A stretch of 64,000 nt of DNA from Streptococcus oralis subsp. dentisani. GTDB taxonomy: Bacteria; Bacillota; Bacilli; Lactobacillales; Streptococcaceae. Shown one piece after another: positions 59,550-64,000 of the stretch (the stretch's first letter is position 1; every line of letters starts with the position of its first letter). A program made the translations under genes and the position numbers. A model generated the notes under the pieces. That model searched no databases. It was not told where the DNA came from and saw only the letters and a list, made by a program, of their open reading frames with translations. The DNA is taken from contig NZ_CP034442.1 of the NCBI RefSeq assembly GCF_007475365.1, positions 1,729,001 to 1,793,000 on the forward strand, read 5' to 3'.

Positions 59550-60872
59550 ATGTTAGAATTGCTAAAAGCGCTTGATGCTTTCGTTTGGGGGCCTCCCCTC
59601 TTGATCTTATTGGTCGGAACGGGTATCTATTTGACCATCCGACTAGGCCTTTTGCAGGTGGCTCGTCTCCCTAGGGCCTTTCAGTTAATTTTCACCAAGG
59701 ACAAGGGACATGGCGATGTGTCGAGCTTTGCTGCTCTCTGTACAGCTCTAGCCGCCACCGTTGGTACGGGAAATATCATCGGGGTCGCGACAGCCATCAA
59801 GGTTGGTGGACCAGGCGCCCTCTTTTGGATGTGGATGGCGGCCTTTTTTGGGATGGCAACCAAGTACGCTGAAGGCTTGCTGGCAATCAAATACCGTAGC
59901 AAGGATGCAAATGGAGCTGTAGCTGGAGGCCCCATGCACTACATCCTTTTGGGGATGGGAGAAAAGTGGCGTCCACTTGCTATCTTCTTTGCCCTAGCGG
60001 GTGTATTGGTAGCCCTTCTAGGGATTGGTACCTTTACCCAGGTCAATTCGATTACAGAATCCATTCAAAATACAGCCCAAGTTGATCCAGCTATCACAGC
60101 TCTGATTTTATCCATTTTTGTAGCGATTGCCGTCTTTGGTGGACTCAAATCCATTTCAAAGGTTTCGACAGCAGTCGTTCCTTTTATGGCTATTGTCTAT
60201 ATTTTAGGGACTCTTACAGTTATTCTCTTTAATATCGAGAAAATCCCAGCCACACTTGCCCTCATCTTTACTTCAGCCTTTAGTCCAGCTGCTGCCGTAG
60301 GTGGTTTTGCAGGTGCCAGCATTCGGATGGCTATCCAGAATGGTGTGGCGCGAGGAGTCTTCTCTAACGAATCTGGTCTTGGTTCAGCTCCGATTGCAGC
60401 GGCTGCAGCTAAGACTAATGAGCCTGTAGAGCAAGGCTTGATTTCCATGACAGGAATCTTTATTGATACTTTGATAATCTGTACTCTGACAGGTCTGACA
60501 ATCTTGGTAACTGGTGTTTGGAGCGGAGATTTAAATGGTGTTGCCTTGACCCAGTCAGCCTTTTCAACAGTTTTTTCACACTTTGGACCTGCCCTCTTGA
60601 CCATCTTCCTTGTACTCTTTGCCTTTACGACGATTTTAGGTTGGAACTATTATGGAGAGCGCTGTTTCGAGTTTCTCTTCGGTGTTCGTTTTATCTGGCT
60701 TTACCGTGTAGTCTTTGTAGTCATGGTCTTGTTGGGAGGATTTATCGAGTTGGATATGGTTTGGATTATCGCAGACATCGTCAATGCCCTGATGGCTTTA
60801 CCAAACTTGATTGCCCTCTTAGTCTTGTCGCCAGTCGTCATTGCTGAGACTAAAAAGTATTTTAAACACTAA
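59550..60872 (+). CDS. Sodium:amino-acid symporter, AlsT/AGCS family
   Basis: 440 residues with about ten membrane segments. Family motifs: FAALCTALAATVGTGNIIGVATAI, GGPGALFWMWMAAFFGMATKYAEG, GGPMHYI and RGVFSNESGLGSAPIAAAAA. Imports alanine or glycine with sodium. The glycine riboswitch upstream points to glycine as a main substrate. GGAGAAGG before the ATG. Followed by a terminator. Confidence 0.93.
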   Translation: MLELLKALDAFVWGPPLLILLVGTGIYLTIRLGLLQVARLPRAFQLIFTKDKGHGDVSSFAALCTALAATVGTGNIIGVATAIKVGGPGALFWMWMAAFFGMATKYAEGLLAIKYRSKDANGAVAGGPMHYILLGMGEKWRPLAIFFALAGVLVALLGIGTFTQVNSITESIQNTAQVDPAITALILSIFVAIAVFGGLKSISKVSTAVVPFMAIVYILGTLTVILFNIEKIPATLALIFTSAFSPAAAVGGFAGASIRMAIQNGVARGVFSNESGLGSAPIAAAAAKTNEPVEQGLISMTGIFIDTLIICTLTGLTILVTGVWSGDLNGVALTQSAFSTVFSHFGPALLTIFLVLFAFTTILGWNYYGERCFEFLFGVRFIWLYRVVFVVMVLLGGFIELDMVWIIADIVNALMALPNLIALLVLSPVVIAETKKYFKH

Positions 60873-60875
60873 CCC

Positions 60876-60904
60876 AATCACACTTTTAGTGTGATTTTTT
60901 TTCA
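60876..60904 (+). terminator. alsT terminator
   Basis: AATCACACT (60876-60884), loop TTT, AGTGTGATT (60888-60896), then T run. Confidence 0.85.
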
Positions 60905-61004
60905 TTTCATAGACATTTTCTATCAAGGCGATTGAAAATATATATTATTCAAGGGGGAAATTCTATGATAGACTAAATGACAATAAAATGAAAAGAGGTT
61001 TCTT

Positions 61005-61553
61005 ATGACAACATTTACCATCCACACAGTAGAATCAGCACCAGCAGAAGTGAAAGAAGTTCTTGAAACAGTACAAAAAGACAACAATGGCTATATTCCC
61101 AACCTAATCGGTCTCTTGGCCAATGCCCCTACCGCCCTTGAAGCCTACCGAACTGTCGGAGCCATCAACCGTCGCAATAGCCTAACCCCAGTTGAGAGAG
61201 AAGTGGTGCAAATCACAGCCGCCGTAACCAATGGTTGTGCTTTCTGCGTGGCAGGTCACACCGCCTTTTCGATCAAACAAATCCAGATGAATGATGATCT
61301 TCTCCAAGCCCTCCGCAACCGTACTCCAATCGAGACAGATCCTAAGCTAGATACTCTAGCCAAGTTTACCTTGGCAGTCATCAATACCAAGGGTCGTGTA
61401 GGAGATGAAGCCTTGGCTGAATTCTTAGAAGCCGGCTATACGCAACAAAATGCCTTAGACGTAGTTCTCGGTGTCAGCCTAGCCAGCCTTTGCAACTATG
61501 CCAACAACCTAGCCAATACGCCAATCAATCCAGAATTGCAACCTTATGCCTAG
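61005..61553 (+). CDS. Carboxymuconolactone decarboxylase/AhpD-family protein
   Basis: 182 residues. The redox motif NGCAFCVAGHT gives C78, C81 and H85, the AhpD-like thiol centre. The N-terminus (APAEVKEVLETVQKDNNGYIPNLIGLLANAP) matches the uncharacterised peroxidase-related subgroup. Likely a cytosolic alkylhydroperoxidase-type antioxidant; substrate unknown. AAGAGG before the ATG, own terminator behind. Confidence 0.87.
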   Translation: MTTFTIHTVESAPAEVKEVLETVQKDNNGYIPNLIGLLANAPTALEAYRTVGAINRRNSLTPVEREVVQITAAVTNGCAFCVAGHTAFSIKQIQMNDDLLQALRNRTPIETDPKLDTLAKFTLAVINTKGRVGDEALAEFLEAGYTQQNALDVVLGVSLASLCNYANNLANTPINPELQPYA

Positions 61554-61567
61554 TTCGAATCATAAAT

Positions 61568-61603
61568 AAAATGAAGGCTGATTCATCCAGTCTTCATTTT
61601 TCT
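61568..61603 (+). terminator. Terminator after the AhpD-like gene
   Basis: AAATGAAGGCTG-type stem 61568-61580 with 61588-61600 (one mismatch), then T-rich sequence. Confidence 0.75.
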
Positions 61604-61624
61604 ATGCTATTTTAAAGACTTTTA

Positions 61625-61633
61625 TGCTATACT
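61625..61633 (+). promoter_or_regulatory. Promoter of the TDT-family gene, extended -10
   Basis: TGC-TATACT lies 29 bases before the ATG; no -35 consensus. Confidence 0.55.
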
Positions 61634-61661
61634 GATAATAATATGATTAACGGAGGTTGCC

Positions 61662-62561
61662 ATGAAAAAACTCCCCTTGGTATTTTCTGGTTGTTTGTTA
61701 GGTTTGGCAGGTGCAGGAAACTTGATTGCGGATACTTGGCCTGTTCTTTCGCACCTATTTAGTTTGACTGGATTGGTCTTATGGATTTTCTTTCTGATTC
61801 TTCATCTTTTTAATTGGGAAGAAACCAAGAAAGAATTGACCAAGCCCCCTCTTTTATCTGGTATAGCTACCTTTCCTATGGCGGGGATGATTTTATCGAC
61901 CTATGTCTTGCGACTAGTTCCGTCTATGCCTATCCTATCCCAGCCTTTGTGGTGGTTTTCTTTTATTTTGGATTTTGCTTTGATCGCTTATTTTTCTCGT
62001 CGCTTTCTTGGAGTGGAGGAAAGAGCTAGTGCAACACCAAGCTGGACAGTACTTTATGTGGGCATAGCAGTGGCAGCCTTGACCTATCCAGTCGTTGGCC
62101 TGATTCAGCTTGCCTACCTAACGGTGACTTTCGGCTTTCTCGCTACTTGTTTTCTCTATCCGTTGATTTACAGTGATCTAAAGAAACAGCCATTGACTCC
62201 AGCCCTACTAGGGCAAGAAGGAATCTACTGCGCTCCTTTTTCTTTGCTCTTAGCAGCTCTGGTGCGTATCGGTGGAGTTACTCTTCCGACCTGGGCCTTG
62301 TTACTGCTGATGCTTTTCTCTCAGTCTTTTTTCATCTTCGTTTTGACTCGCTTGCCTAATATTTTAAAACAAGGCTTTCAACCAGCTTTCTCAGCCTTAA
62401 CCTTCCCAACTATCATCACAGCTACATCGCTTAAAATGGCTCAAGGAATTGTAAAACTGCCTATCTTAGATTATCTAGTGTTTGTGGAAACCCTCCTTTG
62501 CTTAAGTATTTTATTCTTTGTCTTGGGTGCTTATCTGATTTGGTTAGGAAAAAAGGTCTAG
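61662..62561 (+). CDS. TDT/TehA-family membrane transporter
   Basis: 299 residues with about ten membrane segments, the usual fold of the tellurite-resistance/dicarboxylate transporter (SLAC1-like) family. N-terminus KKLPLVFSGCLLGLAGAGNLIAD and FPMAGMILSTY are typical. The pneumococcal counterpart was once labelled 'exfoliative toxin', which is misleading. Probably an anion or acid exporter/channel; substrate unknown. GGAGG before the ATG. The stop codon lies inside the 5' arm of the terminator. Confidence 0.82.
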   Translation: MKKLPLVFSGCLLGLAGAGNLIADTWPVLSHLFSLTGLVLWIFFLILHLFNWEETKKELTKPPLLSGIATFPMAGMILSTYVLRLVPSMPILSQPLWWFSFILDFALIAYFSRRFLGVEERASATPSWTVLYVGIAVAALTYPVVGLIQLAYLTVTFGFLATCFLYPLIYSDLKKQPLTPALLGQEGIYCAPFSLLLAALVRIGGVTLPTWALLLLMLFSQSFFIFVLTRLPNILKQGFQPAFSALTFPTIITATSLKMAQGIVKLPILDYLVFVETLLCLSILFFVLGAYLIWLGKKV

Positions 62562-62588
62562 CTATTTTCTAGCTAGGCCTTATTTTTT
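62553..62588. terminator. Bidirectional terminator TDT gene / serS
   Basis: AAGGTCTAGCTA (62553-62564) pairs with TAGCTAGGCCTT (62570-62581), one wobble, loop TTTTC, T runs on both strands. Confidence 0.85.
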
Positions 62589-63861
62589 ATGGTTTGATAA
62601 CTTCAGCTCCACCCATATATGGACGAAGTGCTTCTGGAATGGTTACAGAACCATCTGCATTTTGGTAGTTTTCAAGAATAGCAGCCACTGTACGTCCAAC
62701 TGCAAGTCCAGAACCGTTCAAGGTGTGAAGGAGTTTCACCTTGCCATCGGCTTCATCACGGTAACGGATTTGGGCACGACGAGCTTGGAAATCTTCAGTA
62801 TTTGAACAGCTTGAGATTTCACGGTAGGTATTTTGGGCTGGAATCCAAACTTCCAAATCGTAAGTTTTGGCAGCTGAGAAGCCCATATCTCCAGTAGAGA
62901 GCGCGACCACACGGTATGGAAGATTAAGCTTTTGAAGAATATTTTCAGCGTTGGCTGTCATTTTTTCTAATTCTTCATATGATTCTTCTGGTTTGGCAAA
63001 TTTGACCATTTCAACCTTGTGGAATTGGTGCAAACGAATCAAGCCACGTGTATCACGACCAGCAGAACCAGCTTCAGAACGGAATGATGGGCTCATAGCA
63101 GTGAAGTAAATTGGTAGGTCTTTTCCATCAAGGATTTCATCACGGTAGTAGTTTGTAAGAGGCACTTCAGCAGTAGGAATGAGTACATAGTTGGTGTCAC
63201 TCAATTCAAAGGTATCTTCCTTGAATTTTGGATATTGACCAGTACCAAACATTGAGTCATGGTTAACAATGTAAGGTGTGATAACTTCCGTATAGCCTTC
63301 TTTACCATGCTCATCCAACATGAAGTTGTAGATAGCACGTTCCAAACGAGCTCCAAGTCCTTTATAGAAGAGGAAGCGAGCTCCAGTCACTTTACCACCG
63401 CGTTCCCAGTCAAGAATACCAAGGTCTTCACCCAGATCCCAGTGAGCTTTTGGTTCGAAGTCAAACTCGCGTGGAGTTCCCCAACGGCGAACTTCAACGT
63501 TGTCATCCTCATCAGCTCCAACAGGAACGCTGTCAGCAGGAATGTTTGGAAGTGTAGTCGTAAATTCTGTCAATTTAGCATCGATTTCTGCCAATTCAGC
63601 ATCGAGAGATTTTACTTCAGCAGAGAGAGCTTGCATAGCAGCAATCTTGTCATCAGCATTTTCCTTATTGCGCTTGGCTTGAGCAATCTCTGCAGAAACT
63701 GTGTTACGTTCTGCCTTGAGGTTTTCGACCTTGACCAAGATGTCACGGCGTTTAGCATCGATTTCTTTCATTTCATTCAAAACAGCAGCATCTACACCAC
63801 GTGTAGCTAGTTTTTCAGCGACAGCATCAAAGTCTGTACGAATACGTTTGATATCTAACAT
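62587..63861 (-). CDS. serS: Seryl-tRNA synthetase
   Basis: 424 residues from ATG 63861, preceded by AAAGGAG; the frame continues nine codons upstream into the T-box terminator and is rejected. The N-terminal coiled coil (about 30-100) grips the long arm of tRNA-Ser. Class II motifs: motif 2 [21 protein letters not shown] and motif 3 [16 protein letters not shown]. Charges tRNA-Ser. Controlled by the T-box leader directly upstream. Confidence 0.97.
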   Translation of the reverse strand: MLDIKRIRTDFDAVAEKLATRGVDAAVLNEMKEIDAKRRDILVKVENLKAERNTVSAEIAQAKRNKENADDKIAAMQALSAEVKSLDAELAEIDAKLTEFTTTLPNIPADSVPVGADEDDNVEVRRWGTPREFDFEPKAHWDLGEDLGILDWERGGKVTGARFLFYKGLGARLERAIYNFMLDEHGKEGYTEVITPYIVNHDSMFGTGQYPKFKEDTFELSDTNYVLIPTAEVPLTNYYRDEILDGKDLPIYFTAMSPSFRSEAGSAGRDTRGLIRLHQFHKVEMVKFAKPEESYEELEKMTANAENILQKLNLPYRVVALSTGDMGFSAAKTYDLEVWIPAQNTYREISSCSNTEDFQARRAQIRYRDEADGKVKLLHTLNGSGLAVGRTVAAILENYQNADGSVTIPEALRPYMGGAEVIKP

Positions 63862-63867
63862 AAAAAC

Positions 63868-64000
63868 TCCTTTATGAAAAAAGCACACCTAACAAAGCGT
63901 TGGAGTGGCAGGGCCACGGTTCCATCCAACTTCACAGGTGTGCACTTGATTCTGTATTTAATTGTTGATAACGGTAGAATTTCACCTATCCCTCCTATCT
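63868..64000 (-). promoter_or_regulatory. T-box riboswitch of serS (5' part outside window)
   Basis: On the minus strand the T-box TGGAACCGTGG lies at 63924-63914. The terminator pairs AGGTGTGC (63890-63883) with GCACACCT (63943-63936), followed by TTTTTT just before the serS ribosome site. Uncharged tRNA binding the T-box would break this stem and allow serS expression. The specifier loop, expected to show a Ser codon, lies beyond the right edge. Confidence 0.88.

Overview
The window is chromosomal DNA of a mitis-group Streptococcus. Its gene order matches the pneumococcal clpL-luxS-dexB-cps-aliA-pbp1A-recU-rnpB-mapZ-gnd-ritR-mevalonate-lia-tig-mutS2-serS neighbourhood, as recalled without a database. 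Several features point to a commensal such as S. mitis rather than S. pneumoniae: aliC- and aliD-like genes sit beside a complete capsule locus, an ABC/two-component module lies between luxS and the UPF0371 gene, no BOX elements were recognised, PBP1A is diverged, and genes expected between the DNA-alkylation-repair gene and tig are absent. The species is not certain.

Layout. (1) 1-2042: 3' part of clpL, and luxS facing it. (2) 2257-6312: a self-contained module of ABC ATPase, two permeases, response regulator and histidine kinase. It resembles antimicrobial-peptide immunity systems, has no biosynthesis genes, and has a tandem operator before its promoter. (3) 6379-9626: UPF0371 gene and dexB, the latter with two cre-like sites over its promoter. 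(4) 9806-13881: two oligopeptide-binding lipoproteins, aliC-like and aliD-like. (5) 14070-30363: a capsule (cps) locus of the Wzx/Wzy type: regulatory genes wzg-wzh-wzd-wze, initial transferase wciI, wciJ, a glycosyltransferase remnant, wzy, wzx, three further transferases, and genes for UDP-L-FucNAc (fnlA, fnlB, fnlC) and UDP-GlcA (ugd), with ugd inserted between fnlA and fnlB. (6) 31026-33008: aliA. (7) 33178-43311: envelope and division genes (pbp1A-recU, gpsB, mapZ), rnpB, gnd, the orphan regulator ritR and a choline-binding protein. (8) 43431-47223: the mevalonate operon. (9) 47389-49725: the LiaFSR stress system. (10) 49726-63861: housekeeping genes, with a glycine riboswitch before a Na+/amino-acid symporter and a T-box before serS.

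How it fits together. The capsule genes would build a repeat unit containing L-FucNAc and probably glucuronate on undecaprenyl phosphate, flip it (Wzx), polymerise it (Wzy) and attach it to the wall (Wzg), under Wzd/Wze/Wzh phospho-control. Related binding-protein genes flank the locus in the same orientation, so homologous recombination could exchange or delete it. The most unusual regions are the cps interior and the ABC/two-component module. No tRNA, rRNA, CRISPR array or intact insertion sequence was seen.
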